Shown here piece after piece: positions 25,693 to 34,560 of a stretch of 64,000 nt of DNA. Each line of letters begins with the position of its first letter. The stretch's first letter is position 1. A program made the translations under genes and the position numbers. The DNA comes from Marinibaculum sp040216765. Its GTDB lineage: Bacteria; Pseudomonadota; Alphaproteobacteria; Ferrovibrionales; Ferrovibrionaceae. The DNA lies in contig JAVJON010000007.1 of the NCBI GenBank assembly GCA_040216765.1, forward strand, positions 310,001 to 374,000. The letters run 5' to 3'. The notes beneath the pieces are model-generated. The model was not told the origin of the DNA, made no database searches, and saw only the letters and a list, made by a program, of their open reading frames with translations.

Positions 25693-26492
25693 GCCGCGCG
25701 GCCGGCGGCTTCTGGCGGCACCTTGGAGAACAGGCGCAGGAAATTGGCGGTCGTGACCTCGGCCAGCCGGTCGGCGGTCATCCCATGCAGGTCCGCCAGG
25801 CGGGCTGCGGTATGGCAAACGAAGGCCGGTTCGTTGGTCTTGCCGCGCTTCGGCACCGGCGCCAGATAGGGCGCGTCGGTTTCCACCAGCAGGCGCTCCG
25901 GCGGCACCTCGGCCACGGCCTCGCGCACCGCCTCGGCCGACTTGAAGGTCAGGATGCCCGAGGCGGAGATGTAGAAGCCCAGGGCCACGGCGTCCGCCGC
26001 CAGCTGCCGGCCGGCGCTGAAGCAGTGGATCACCCCGGGGAACGCGCCCTGCCCCATTTCCTCGCGCAGGATCGCGACCGTTTCCGCGTCGGCGTCGCGG
26101 GTATGCACGATCAGCGGCAGGCCGGTTTCCCGGGCCGCGGCGATATGGCTGCGGAAACTGCGGGCCTGGGCCTCGCGTGGGCTGTGGTCGTAGTAGAAGT
26201 CGAGCCCGGTCTCGCCGATGCCGACCACCTTGGGATGGCGTGCCAGGGCGACCAGCTCGGCGGCGGCGGTTTCCGGCTCGGTGCCGGCTTCATGCGGATG
26301 GATTCCGACGGAGCAGTAGACATTGTCGTAGCGCTCCGCGATCGCGAGGATCTCGGGAAAGCGGCTGACCCGGGTGCAGATCGTAACCATCAGGCCGACA
26401 CCGGCGGCGCCGGCCCGGGCGATCACGCCGTCCCTGTCCGCCTCGAAGTCGGGAAAATCCAGATGGCAATGGCTGTCGACAAGCATGGTCAT
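25689..26492 (-). CDS. tatD: TatD family metal-dependent DNase
   Basis: TIM-barrel metal hydrolase of 267 residues. Motifs: DSHCHLDFPDF at the N-terminus, SVGIHPHEA, GETGLDFYYD, VHTRDAD, GVIHCFSAG and VETDAPYLAP, all with the expected His/Asp/Glu metal ligands. TatD-type enzymes show 3'-5' exonuclease activity and function in DNA repair. It sits between metG and the MBL-fold gene, an arrangement conserved in many alphaproteobacteria (metG-tatD-MBL). Confidence 0.93.
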   Translation of the reverse strand: MTMLVDSHCHLDFPDFEADRDGVIARAGAAGVGLMVTICTRVSRFPEILAIAERYDNVYCSVGIHPHEAGTEPETAAAELVALARHPKVVGIGETGLDFYYDHSPREAQARSFRSHIAAARETGLPLIVHTRDADAETVAILREEMGQGAFPGVIHCFSAGRQLAADAVALGFYISASGILTFKSAEAVREAVAEVPPERLLVETDAPYLAPVPKRGKTNEPAFVCHTAARLADLHGMTADRLAEVTTANFLRLFSKVPPEAAGRAA

Positions 26493-26566
26493 CCCAGATT
26501 CGGCTGTTCGAGGTAAAGGCTGTTTGCGCTACGGGTCCGGGGCCACGGGCCGGGACTGCCGGGCGG

Positions 26567-28129
26567 TCAGCCCTGGCCGCCCAGCTCCGCCTCGCTGGCT
26601 TCGTAGCGGGGAAAGACGCCCTCGGGCTTCGGTAGCGCGCTGCCGCCGGCCAGGGCGCTGCCGGCGCCCAGCGCGGCAAAGTCGCGAGCCTCCGGCGGCA
26701 CCCCGAGCTGGTCGAGCTGGCGGCCTGCGGCCTCCGGGATGAACGGCTGGGCCAGGATCGCGGCCTGCCGGATCGTCTCCGCCAGCACCCAGAGCACGGT
26801 CGCCATGCGCGCGGGGTCGGTCTTGCGCAGGCTCCAGGGCGCCTGTTCGTCGATATACTTGTTGGCGGCGCCGATCAGGTCATTCCAGTGCTGCAGCGCC
26901 TGGTGCACCGCCTGCCGGCCCATCGTCGCGCGCATCGCCGCCAGGCAGGACTGCGCCTGGCCCAGCAGGGCCTCGTCGGGGGCGGTCAGCGCGCCGGGCT
27001 GCGGCACCGCGGCGCCGCCGTGGCGGGCAATGAAGGACAGGGTGCGCAGGCCCAGATTGCCGAAGCCGTTCGCCAGCTCGCCGTTGATCCGCATGATCAT
27101 CGCCCGGCGGCTGAAATCCCCGTCATTGCCGAACGGCACCTCGCGCATCAGGAAATAGCGGGTCTGGTCCAGGCCGAAGGTGTCGATCAGCTCGAACGGG
27201 TCGATCACGTTGCCCAGCGACTTGGAGATCTTCTGTCCCTCGTTCGTCCACCAGCCATGGGCGAAGACCCGCTTCGGCGGCGCCAGGCCGGCCGACATCA
27301 GGAAGGCCGGCCAGTACACCGTATGGAAGCGCAGGATGTCCTTGCCGATGACATGCAGCTGTGCCGGCCAGAACGTCCGGTACAGCGGGTCGTCGGTGTC
27401 GGGATAGCCGATTGCGGTGATGTAGTTGGTCAGCGCGTCGAGCCAGACATACATCACATGGTCGGTGTCGCCGGGCACCGGGACGCCCCAGCGATAGCTG
27501 GTGCGCGAGATCGACAGGTCCTTCAGGCCGCCGCGCACGAAGCTGCGCACCTCGTTGCGGCGGCTGTCCGGCGCGATGAAATCGGGATTGGCGTCGTAGA
27601 ACGCCAGCAGACGGTCCGCCCAGGCCGAGAGCCGGAAGAAATAGGACGGCTCCTCCACCCATTCCACCGGCGCGCCGGACGGCGCGATCCAGGCGCCCGC
27701 CGCGTCCCTGGTCAGCTCGTCCTCGGCATAGAAGGCCTCGTCGCGGACGGCATACCAGCCGGAATAGGAGCCCAGGTAGATGTCGCCCGCCTCGGCCATG
27801 CGCTGCCAGATCGCCTGGGCGGAGCGCAGGTGGCGGTCCTCGGTGGTGCGGATGAAATCGTCGTTGCTGATGTTCAGCGCCGCTGCCAGCTGCCGGAAGC
27901 GCTGGCTGACCCGGTCGCAGAAGGCCAGCGGGTCCAGCCCGGCGGCCTGGGCCGATTTCTCGACCTTCTGGCCATGTTCGTCGGTGCCGGTCAGGAAGCG
28001 CACGGGCCGATTGTCCAGCCGCATGAAACGCGCAACCACGTCGCAGGCAATGGTCGTATAGGCATGCCCGATATGCGGATTGTCGTTCACATAATAGATC
28101 GGCGTCGTGATGTAGAAGGCGTCGGTCAT
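26567..28129 (-). CDS. metG: Methionyl-tRNA synthetase
   Basis: Class I aminoacyl-tRNA synthetase charging tRNA-Met, 520 residues. The HIGH box is HIGH in VNDNPHIGHAYTT and the KMSKS box is KISKSLGN. The connecting peptide lacks zinc-binding cysteine pairs (GWYAVRDEAFY...), so it is the short, metal-free type without the C-terminal tRNA-binding extension. The anticodon-binding domain ends in a Glu/Gly-rich tail. First gene of a metG-tatD-MBL-ELM1 run. Confidence 0.95.
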   Translation of the reverse strand: MTDAFYITTPIYYVNDNPHIGHAYTTIACDVVARFMRLDNRPVRFLTGTDEHGQKVEKSAQAAGLDPLAFCDRVSQRFRQLAAALNISNDDFIRTTEDRHLRSAQAIWQRMAEAGDIYLGSYSGWYAVRDEAFYAEDELTRDAAGAWIAPSGAPVEWVEEPSYFFRLSAWADRLLAFYDANPDFIAPDSRRNEVRSFVRGGLKDLSISRTSYRWGVPVPGDTDHVMYVWLDALTNYITAIGYPDTDDPLYRTFWPAQLHVIGKDILRFHTVYWPAFLMSAGLAPPKRVFAHGWWTNEGQKISKSLGNVIDPFELIDTFGLDQTRYFLMREVPFGNDGDFSRRAMIMRINGELANGFGNLGLRTLSFIARHGGAAVPQPGALTAPDEALLGQAQSCLAAMRATMGRQAVHQALQHWNDLIGAANKYIDEQAPWSLRKTDPARMATVLWVLAETIRQAAILAQPFIPEAAGRQLDQLGVPPEARDFAALGAGSALAGGSALPKPEGVFPRYEASEAELGGQG

Positions 28130-28225
28130 GACCGCGCTCGTCGCTCCCTGGTCGGCCCCGGACGCGGTTCGTCGGGTGCGAAGGCTATGGTGGATCCCGG
28201 GCGTCGCCCGGTCGGCCGCTTGGGC

Positions 28226-28290
28226 CCGTCAGGCGGTCCGTCCTGTCGGGCAGCCCATCCTGTCGGGCAGCCCATCCTGTCAGGCGGCCC
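28226..28290. repeat. 17-bp tandem repeat overlapping the holB stop
   Basis: Two identical 17-bp units, CCTGTCGGGCAGCCCAT, at 28242-28258 and 28259-28275, flanked by degenerate copies (28226-28241 and 28276-28290). The last copy includes the holB stop codon (28280-28282). It occupies most of the holB-metG spacer; probably slippage-derived. Confidence 0.7.
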
Positions 28291-29473
28291 GGGCGCCCTG
28301 CCCGGCGGCGGCAGCCAGGCGGTTGAACAGGCTGAGCAGCACATGCTTGCGGTCCAGTGCGAGCGAATCTGCCGCCCGGCCCATCTCGCCCAGCTTTTCC
28401 CATACGGCTATCCACTCCGCAAGGTCGGCGCCGGGCGGGAACAGCCGCGCGGCCAGGGCCGCCTCGGCCGGCCGTACATGGGCGGCCCCCTGTGCGCCAT
28501 CCCGGCCGCCGCGCGCCGCCGCCGCGATCAGCCGGGCCAGCAGGCCGCCCAGCAGGTCGAGAAGGGTGGCAAAGGCCCCTGCCCCGCCGGTATCGCCGGC
28601 ACCCGCCCGCCCCAGCCGGTCGGCGAAGGCATGCAGGGCGGCGACATCGACCGCCGGCAGCGGTGCCAGCAGGCCCAGAAGCTCGTCATAGAGCGCCAGC
28701 CCGCCACCCTCCAGCAGGGCCTCCAGCCGGCCCGGGCTGCCCGCCGCAAGGGCCGCCAGCGCATCGCGGTCGGTGTCCGGCAGGTCCGGTGCCTGCTGCG
28801 CGATCAGCCCGGCCATCTGCGCGGGCGGCAGGGGTTGCAGCTCCAGCCGCCGGCAACGGGAGCGGATCGTCGGCAGCAGCCGGCCCGGGCTGTGGCTCAC
28901 CAGGAACAGCAGCCCCTTCGGCGGCGGCTCTTCGAGGATCTTCAGGATCGCATTCGCGGCATGGCGATTCAGCTCATCCGCGGAATCGATGATCGCGATG
29001 CGGTGCCCGCCTTCCGCCGCGGTCATGCCGAAGAACGGCACCAGGCGGCGCGCATCCTCCGCCACGATCTCCGACCGCCAGCGCTTGCCCTTGTCGTCCC
29101 AGGCGCGCTCGATCACCAGCAGGTCGGCATGGCCCAGGCTGGCGACCCGCTGGAACACGGGATCGTCCGCCGGCACCGCCAGGCTGTCGGGGAGTGCCGG
29201 GGCGGCGGGCTCGTCGCCGAACAGGCCGGGCGCCGATGCGCCCTGGCGGGCCGCGGCTGCCGCCCGGTTCTCCCGTTGCAGCACGAAACGGGCGCAGCGA
29301 AACGCGAAGCTGGCCTTGCCGATGCCCTTCGGGCCGGTGATCAGCCAGGCATGGGCCAGCCGCCCCGCCGCCCAGTCCTTCAGGAAGACCCGTTCGGCAG
29401 CCTCGTGCCCGATCAGCGCCTCGGCATGGCGCGGCGCCCAGGAAGCGGAATCCGTCTGGTCGATCTCTGCCAT
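28280..29473 (-). CDS. holB: DNA polymerase III subunit delta'
   Basis: Clamp-loader subunit, 397 residues. AAA+ features: LITGPKGIGKASFAFRCARF as Walker A, IIDSADELNRHAANAILKILEEPP as the Walker B/sensor region and SRCRRLELQPL as the SRC motif. A Gly/Ala-rich insertion (about residues 85-105) follows the Walker A helix. Clustered with tmk immediately upstream (17-nt gap), the standard tmk-holB pair. Confidence 0.93.
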   Translation of the reverse strand: MAEIDQTDSASWAPRHAEALIGHEAAERVFLKDWAAGRLAHAWLITGPKGIGKASFAFRCARFVLQRENRAAAAARQGASAPGLFGDEPAAPALPDSLAVPADDPVFQRVASLGHADLLVIERAWDDKGKRWRSEIVAEDARRLVPFFGMTAAEGGHRIAIIDSADELNRHAANAILKILEEPPPKGLLFLVSHSPGRLLPTIRSRCRRLELQPLPPAQMAGLIAQQAPDLPDTDRDALAALAAGSPGRLEALLEGGGLALYDELLGLLAPLPAVDVAALHAFADRLGRAGAGDTGGAGAFATLLDLLGGLLARLIAAAARGGRDGAQGAAHVRPAEAALAARLFPPGADLAEWIAVWEKLGEMGRAADSLALDRKHVLLSLFNRLAAAAGQGARAA

Positions 29474-29490
29474 GCGGTCAGGCTAGCCGG

Positions 29491-30141
29491 TCAGGGGGAC
29501 AGGTCAAAGCGGTCGCATACCAGCGTCCAGACGGCCTGTGCCACGGCCTCCGGCGGGGCCGCTGCCGGCACCAGCCGACAGCGGCCCGGATCGTCCGCGG
29601 CAATCTGCCGGAAGGCGGCCGCGACGGCCCGGTGATAGGCCCGGCCCATGCGTTCGTAGCGGTCCTCGCCGCCCTGGCGCTGTCGGGCCCGCGCGAGGCC
29701 GGTCTCCGGGTCCAGGTCCAGCACCAGGGTCAGGTCGGGCCGGAAGCTGCCCATGGTCCAGTCCGCCAGGGCCGCGACCCGCTCCGCCCCCAGCCGCCCG
29801 GCAATGCCCTGATAGGCCATGGTGGAATCGGCGAAGCGGTCGGACAGCACCCAGTCGCCGCGCTGCAGCGCCGGCCAGACCGTGCGGACCAGGTGCATGC
29901 GCCGGGCCGCGAAGTGCAGCAGCGCCTCGGCCTCCGCGTCCCAGCGGTCCGCGGCACCGGTGACCAGCAGGGTCCGGATCGCTTCGGCGCCCGGCGCGCC
30001 GCCCGGCTCGCGGGTGGCGATCGCGACCTGACCGGCGGCCCTTAGCCGGTCCGCCAGCAGCGCGATCTGCGTGGTCTTGCCGGTGCCCTCGCCGCCCTCG
30101 AAGGTGATGAAGCGTCCGGGCCCGGGATGCGGGTCGGCCAT
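29491..30141 (-). CDS. tmk: Thymidylate kinase
   Basis: dTMP kinase of 216 residues. P-loop FEGGEGTGKTTQ, the DRx-type motif in LSDRFADSTMAYQG and the lid region RARQRQGGEDRYE. It phosphorylates dTMP to dTDP. It sits between the DacC-type carboxypeptidase and holB on the minus strand; 14 nt separates it from the carboxypeptidase stop. Confidence 0.95.
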   Translation of the reverse strand: MADPHPGPGRFITFEGGEGTGKTTQIALLADRLRAAGQVAIATREPGGAPGAEAIRTLLVTGAADRWDAEAEALLHFAARRMHLVRTVWPALQRGDWVLSDRFADSTMAYQGIAGRLGAERVAALADWTMGSFRPDLTLVLDLDPETGLARARQRQGGEDRYERMGRAYHRAVAAAFRQIAADDPGRCRLVPAAAPPEAVAQAVWTLVCDRFDLSP

Positions 30142-30155
30142 CGCCGCGCCGCTGC

Positions 30156-31379
30156 CTAACCGGCCTCGCCGCCGCCCCAGATCAGGTAGTTCAGCGCCGC
30201 GCCGATCCGCCCCACCAGGCCCAGCTCCGTCACGTCGCTGCCGGCCAGCAGGGGGCGCTCGATCGGTTCGATCCCGGGTGCCTCGATCACCAGCCGCGCG
30301 ATCGGCGTGCCCTTGGCGACAGGTGCCGGCACCGGCTCGTCATAGACATACTTCATGGTCAGGGATTCGCCCGCCCGCCGCGGCAGGGTGACCGCCAGGT
30401 CCTGTTCCAGCACCAGGGGAACGGCGGCGGGGCTGCCCAGCCAGGTCTTTGCCTCGGCCACCGTCTCGCCGGACTTGAACAGCTTCACCGACTTGAAGTC
30501 GTTGAATGCCGCCCGCATCAGGCGCTCGGATTCCCGGGCGCGGGCATTCTGGCTTTCCAGCCCGTTCAGCACGAGATAGAGGCGCCGCCCGTCCTGGATC
30601 GCCGAGGCGGTCAGGCCATAGCCGGCATCCTCGGTATGCCCCGTCTTCAGGCCGTCCGCGCCGATGTTCTTGTACAGCAGCGGGTTGCGGTTGCCCTGCG
30701 TGATGTCGGCATAGGTGAAGTTCTTCTCCGCGTAGTATTTGTAGTAGGTGGGGAAGTCTTCCACGATCCGCTTGGCCAGGGTCGCCAGGTCGCGGGCGGT
30801 CATGTGCTGTCCGTCGGCCGGCAGGCCGCTGGCATTCTTGAAGACCGAATCCTGCAGGCCGATCTCGCGGCCCTTCGCGGTCATCAGTTCGGCGAAACGC
30901 TCCTCGGAGCCGGCGAGGTTCTCCGCTACAACGACGGTCGCGTCGTTGCCGGACTGCACGATGATGCCCTTCAGCAGGTCCTCGACCCGCACCTCGTCAT
31001 TGACCAGGACGAACATCTTCGACCCGCCGGTGCGCCACGCCTTCTCGCTGACGGTGAAGGTGTCGTCGAGGGCGATCTCGCCCTTCTTCAGCCGGTCGAA
31101 GACGATATAGACCGTCATCAGCTTGGCCATCGAGGAGGGCGGCATCGGCTGGTCGGCATTCTTCTCCAGCAGGACGGTGCCGGTGGAATCGTCGATCAGG
31201 ATGGCCTCTTCCGCCACCGTCTCCAGCCCGGCCGCGCGCCCCGCCTCCGGCAGCGCCAGCAGCGGCATCAGCAGGGCCGGCAGGACGAGGGCGAGGGCAT
31301 GCACCGGCCGGCGGCGGCGCGATCGGCCAGGCACGGGCGCGGCGGCATTGGGTGCGGTTTCGGGGGCGGTTGACGTCAT
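30156..31379 (-). CDS. dacC: D-alanyl-D-alanine carboxypeptidase (DacC/PBP5-like)
   Basis: Low-molecular-mass penicillin-binding protein of 407 residues trimming the terminal D-Ala from peptidoglycan stems. The N-terminal hydrophobic stretch (ALVLPALLMPLLALPEAGRAA) is a signal sequence after an Arg-rich leader. Active-site motifs: S83-M-A-K86, SGN and LKTGHT. The C-terminal domain ends in an amphipathic region (RIGAALNYLIWGGG) that could anchor the enzyme to the membrane. ATG 31379 is chosen because earlier frame codes for a non-family leader. Gene order rlpA-dacC-tmk-holB is typical. Confidence 0.93.
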   Translation of the reverse strand: MTSTAPETAPNAAAPVPGRSRRRRPVHALALVLPALLMPLLALPEAGRAAGLETVAEEAILIDDSTGTVLLEKNADQPMPPSSMAKLMTVYIVFDRLKKGEIALDDTFTVSEKAWRTGGSKMFVLVNDEVRVEDLLKGIIVQSGNDATVVVAENLAGSEERFAELMTAKGREIGLQDSVFKNASGLPADGQHMTARDLATLAKRIVEDFPTYYKYYAEKNFTYADITQGNRNPLLYKNIGADGLKTGHTEDAGYGLTASAIQDGRRLYLVLNGLESQNARARESERLMRAAFNDFKSVKLFKSGETVAEAKTWLGSPAAVPLVLEQDLAVTLPRRAGESLTMKYVYDEPVPAPVAKGTPIARLVIEAPGIEPIERPLLAGSDVTELGLVGRIGAALNYLIWGGGEAG

Positions 31380-31437
31380 GACGCGGTTCCAGGGTCGATG
31401 GGAGGGCCTGCCCGGCGGGTCGGACCGGCCGGGCGGT

Positions 31438-32454
31438 TCAGTTGACGACGATGCGGGCGCCGGAATGCCCCAGCTTCTCCAGTTGGTCCAGCAGGCGGTC
31501 GGCCGTGGCGACATCGGGGATCGGCCCCAGGCGCACCCGGTAGAACTCGACACCTTGTATCAGTGCCGGCGACACGGCTGCCGAGGCGAGGCTGCCCAGC
31601 TTGTCCGTCAGGCGGGCCGCGTTCTCCCGATTGGTGAAAGCCCCGGCCTGCACGAAGATCGCCGCATTCGGCTCCGCCTTGCCCTTCGCCAGGGTCTTCT
31701 CCAGGTCGACATCCGCGATCATCGCCTTGCGCGCGGCGACGGCTGCCGGACTCTGCGGGTCCGGCTTCACCGACGCAACCGCCGCCGCGCCGGTGGGCGG
31801 CCCGCTGTCCGGCGGCGGTGCCAGGACCTCGGCCGTCACCACGCCGCGGGGCGAGGAGACGATCGGCGATTGCAGCTCCGGCGGGGTCAGTCCCACCGCC
31901 GCCTGCGACACGCTGGCCGGGTTCGGCGCCCCGCCCTGCGCCATGCGGACCTCGCCGATCTCGTCGTCGCGGAGCGCGCGGACGCGGACCTTGGCCGTGC
32001 CGGTGCGCTCGAAGCCGAGCAGCTGCGCGCCACGGCGCGACATGTCGATGATGCGGCCATGGGCGAACGGCCCGCGGTCGTTGACCCGCACGATCAGGGA
32101 GCGGCCATTGTCCAGGTTGGTGACCTGCACCAGGCTGGGCATCGGCAGGGTGGTATGGGCGGCGCTGATGCGGTGCTGGTCGAACTTTTCCCCGTTGGCC
32201 GTTGATTTCCCATGGAATCCCGGGCCGTACCAGGACGCGATACCGGTCTCGTCATAGCTCGGGTCTTCCTTGGGATGGTACCAGATGCCGGCGATCTGAT
32301 AGGGCTTGCCGATCTTCCTTATGCCGCCGAGGCCGGCCAGTTCCGGCGTCGTGTAGAGCTCGCCCCTCGCCTCCTTCGTGGCATGGCCGGCAAGTTGCAC
32401 TTCGGAGCAGGCGGCCAGCAGCAACAGGCAGGCGCATAACGCAATCAGACGCAT
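31438..32454 (-). CDS. rlpA: RlpA-type septal ring lytic transglycosylase lipoprotein
   Basis: Outer-membrane lipoprotein of 338 residues that cleaves denuded peptidoglycan at the septum. The lipobox is LAAC with Cys16. The DPBB domain carries GIASWYGPGFHGK and VRVNDRGPF; the C-terminal SPOR domain (AAIFVQAGAFTNRENAARL to the end) binds denuded glycan. A flexible Pro/Ala-rich linker separates them. The ATG at 32454 gives a proper lipoprotein signal. 58 nt upstream of dacC on the minus strand. Confidence 0.92.
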   Translation of the reverse strand: MRLIALCACLLLLAACSEVQLAGHATKEARGELYTTPELAGLGGIRKIGKPYQIAGIWYHPKEDPSYDETGIASWYGPGFHGKSTANGEKFDQHRISAAHTTLPMPSLVQVTNLDNGRSLIVRVNDRGPFAHGRIIDMSRRGAQLLGFERTGTAKVRVRALRDDEIGEVRMAQGGAPNPASVSQAAVGLTPPELQSPIVSSPRGVVTAEVLAPPPDSGPPTGAAAVASVKPDPQSPAAVAARKAMIADVDLEKTLAKGKAEPNAAIFVQAGAFTNRENAARLTDKLGSLASAAVSPALIQGVEFYRVRLGPIPDVATADRLLDQLEKLGHSGARIVVN

Positions 32455-32505
32455 GATTTCCCCCGCATGGGCGGTTCCCCCCGCCCTGGTGGTCTTCCAG
32501 GCCCC

Positions 32506-32531
32506 GGGTCGCGGCGGCCGGTCCGCGACCC
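32506..32531 (-). terminator. Hairpin between mltB-type gene and rlpA
   Basis: GGGTCGCGG and CCGCGACCC form a 9-bp stem with an 8-nt loop in the 101-nt gap after the transglycosylase stop. There is no T-tract on the minus strand, so it may only attenuate or be part of the rlpA leader. Confidence 0.35.
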
Positions 32532-32555
32532 CGCGCGCGGTCCCCGCGACCGCGC

Positions 32556-33629
32556 TCATCGTCCCCCGATCGCGTCGGACAGGGTGCCGACCGCGATACC
32601 GAAGAAGTTCGACCGGTTCCAGTTCAGGATCCGGTCGAAATTGGGATAGACGACATAGGCCGGTCCGGTCGGCCCCGCCGGCAGCAGGATCCGCGACGGC
32701 AGGTCCGGCGACGGCAGGTCGCTGCCATCGGCCCGGCGGACACCGAGAGCCTGCCACTCGTTCAGGCCTTTCACGACCTTGCGCTCGGCCAGGCCGGTGT
32801 CGAAGCCGGCCGGCAGGGTGACGGGCCGGCCCCAGGTCTGGCCGGCGTTCCAGCCCAGGGAGGAGAGGTAGTTGGCGGCCGAGGACAGGGCATCGACCCT
32901 GTCGTCCCAGATATCCTTGTCGCCATCGCCATCGCCGTCATGGGCATAGGCCTTGTAGGTCGAGGGCATGAACTGCACCTGCCCCATGGCGCCCGCCCAG
33001 GAGCCCTTCATTTCGGCCACCTGCATGTTCTGCTGGTCCAGGATTTCCAGCGCATCCAGCAGCTGCTTGCGGAAGAACGCCGCGCGGCGGCCGTCATAGG
33101 CCAGGGTGGCCAGCGCCGGGATCACCAGGAAGCCGCCGGTATTGCTGCCGAAATTGGTCTCGATCCCCCAAAGCGCCACCAGATAGCGGGCCTGCACCCC
33201 GTGACGATCGGCGATCGCCTGGATCTCGTCGCCATGGCGTGCCAGCAGCACCCGCCCCCGGTCGATGCGGGTCTGGCTGACCACGTTCTTCAGGTAGCGG
33301 TCCAGGGTCATGGTGAATTCGGGCTGCTTGCGGTCCAGCTCCACCACCCGCTGGATCGGGCTCAGGTCGCGCAGCGCCTCGTCCAGGGTGGACTGGCGGA
33401 TGCCGCGCGCCGCGGCCTCGACAGACAGCTCCCTCAGCCAGGCCTGGAAGGCCTCGCCGTCCAGCTCCGCGACTGCCGGCATCTGGGGCGCTTCCGGGTC
33501 GGTGCCGGCCGCCCATGCGGGCGCCGCGACGGCACAGGCGAGCAACAGGGTCGCTGCCGCGGCGCTGCGGGCTGCGCGACATCCAGAACGGTGAAGAAGA
33601 CGCAGGGGGTCCTGCAACATGTTGGTCAT
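32556..33629 (-). CDS. Lytic murein transglycosylase (MltB family)
   Basis: Secreted glycosidase producing anhydromuropeptides, 357 residues. A signal peptide (AAAATLLLACAVAAPAWA) is followed by the SLT-2/MltB domain with the catalytic glutamate in ALWGIETNFGS, the conserved SWAGAMGQVQFMPSTY and a helical start LRELSVEAAARGI. The C-terminal peptidoglycan-binding-like segment ends VYPNFDRILNWNRSNFFGIAVG. No lipobox, so it is a soluble periplasmic form. It precedes rlpA, giving a cell-wall remodelling cluster. Confidence 0.9.
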   Translation of the reverse strand: MTNMLQDPLRLLHRSGCRAARSAAAATLLLACAVAAPAWAAGTDPEAPQMPAVAELDGEAFQAWLRELSVEAAARGIRQSTLDEALRDLSPIQRVVELDRKQPEFTMTLDRYLKNVVSQTRIDRGRVLLARHGDEIQAIADRHGVQARYLVALWGIETNFGSNTGGFLVIPALATLAYDGRRAAFFRKQLLDALEILDQQNMQVAEMKGSWAGAMGQVQFMPSTYKAYAHDGDGDGDKDIWDDRVDALSSAANYLSSLGWNAGQTWGRPVTLPAGFDTGLAERKVVKGLNEWQALGVRRADGSDLPSPDLPSRILLPAGPTGPAYVVYPNFDRILNWNRSNFFGIAVGTLSDAIGGR

Positions 33630-33738
33630 GATTCGGCCGATCTTGTGTGTCGCAACCCCGGATCGACAATATACAGAAGATTCGCGAGGCGTCAGCCTGC
33701 ATTCCGGGGGCCGCGGACGCGGCTGCGGGCGGCGCAGG

Positions 33739-34515
33739 TCAGGTGCGTTCCAGCAGGCGATAGGCTGCCAGCCCGATCCATTCCCGCATCGCCGCGTTCA
33801 GCATCACCAGGTGGCCGGCAAGGTCGAAGCCGATCCCTGCGAAGGCGCCGGCCTCCCGCGACAGGGTCAGGTAGTCGACCGGATAGGGCAGCACCGGCCA
33901 GTCCTGCGCGGCGAAGACCTGCGCCGCGCGCGGCATGTGCAGCGCGGAGGTGACCAGCAGCCAGGTCTCGCCCGGCTGCGGCTGCGCCAGCGGCTTGGCC
34001 AGCAGGGCGTTCTCGTGGGTGTTGCGGGAGCGGCCCTCGAAGATCACCCGGTCGGGCGGCAGGCCCAGGGAGGCGAAGACCCGGCGCGCCACGTCGGCCT
34101 CGCTGATCGGGGCCTGCGCCAGGGTGCCCTGCCCGCCGGCGAAGACCAGCTTGGCTTCCGGATGGCTGCGCGCCAGGGCGGCGAAGGCGATCAGGCGCTC
34201 CGCCGCCATGTTGATCTGGGGCGCATCGCGGTCGGCACTCAGGGCCGGCAGGGAGGCGCCGCCCAGGACCAGGATGCCGTCGATACGCCGCCCGTCCAGG
34301 TCGGGGCGCGGATGGCGGTCCTCCAGCGGCCGGGCCAGCCAGGTGCCGATCGGCAGCACGGCGATGGCCAGCAGCGCCAGGACCGCGACGGTGCACAGCC
34401 CCATGCCGATCTCGCGCCAGCCGGCCAGCCGCGCCAGCAGCCCGGCGAGCAGCAGCAACAGCAGCAGGTTGCCGGGCATGATCGCCGCCCAGGCGATCTT
34501 CGACAGGGCGAACAT
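33739..34515 (-). CDS. YdcF/SanA-like DUF218 membrane protein
   Basis: 258 residues with two N-terminal membrane segments (about 10-30 and 38-58), then a DUF218/ElyC-type domain showing ILVLGGASLP, FAGGQG, the EGRSRNTHENA motif and LLVTSALHMPRAAQVF. Relatives affect envelope integrity and vancomycin tolerance (SanA, ElyC). Located beside cell-wall hydrolases on the same strand; a role in envelope biogenesis is inferred. Its stop lies 109 nt before the mltB-type start. Confidence 0.85.
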   Translation of the reverse strand: MFALSKIAWAAIMPGNLLLLLLLAGLLARLAGWREIGMGLCTVAVLALLAIAVLPIGTWLARPLEDRHPRPDLDGRRIDGILVLGGASLPALSADRDAPQINMAAERLIAFAALARSHPEAKLVFAGGQGTLAQAPISEADVARRVFASLGLPPDRVIFEGRSRNTHENALLAKPLAQPQPGETWLLVTSALHMPRAAQVFAAQDWPVLPYPVDYLTLSREAGAFAGIGFDLAGHLVMLNAAMREWIGLAAYRLLERT

Positions 34516-34560
34516 CGACCTGACCCGGTCCTGGCTTCGATCCGGCGGCGGTCCGCCGCC

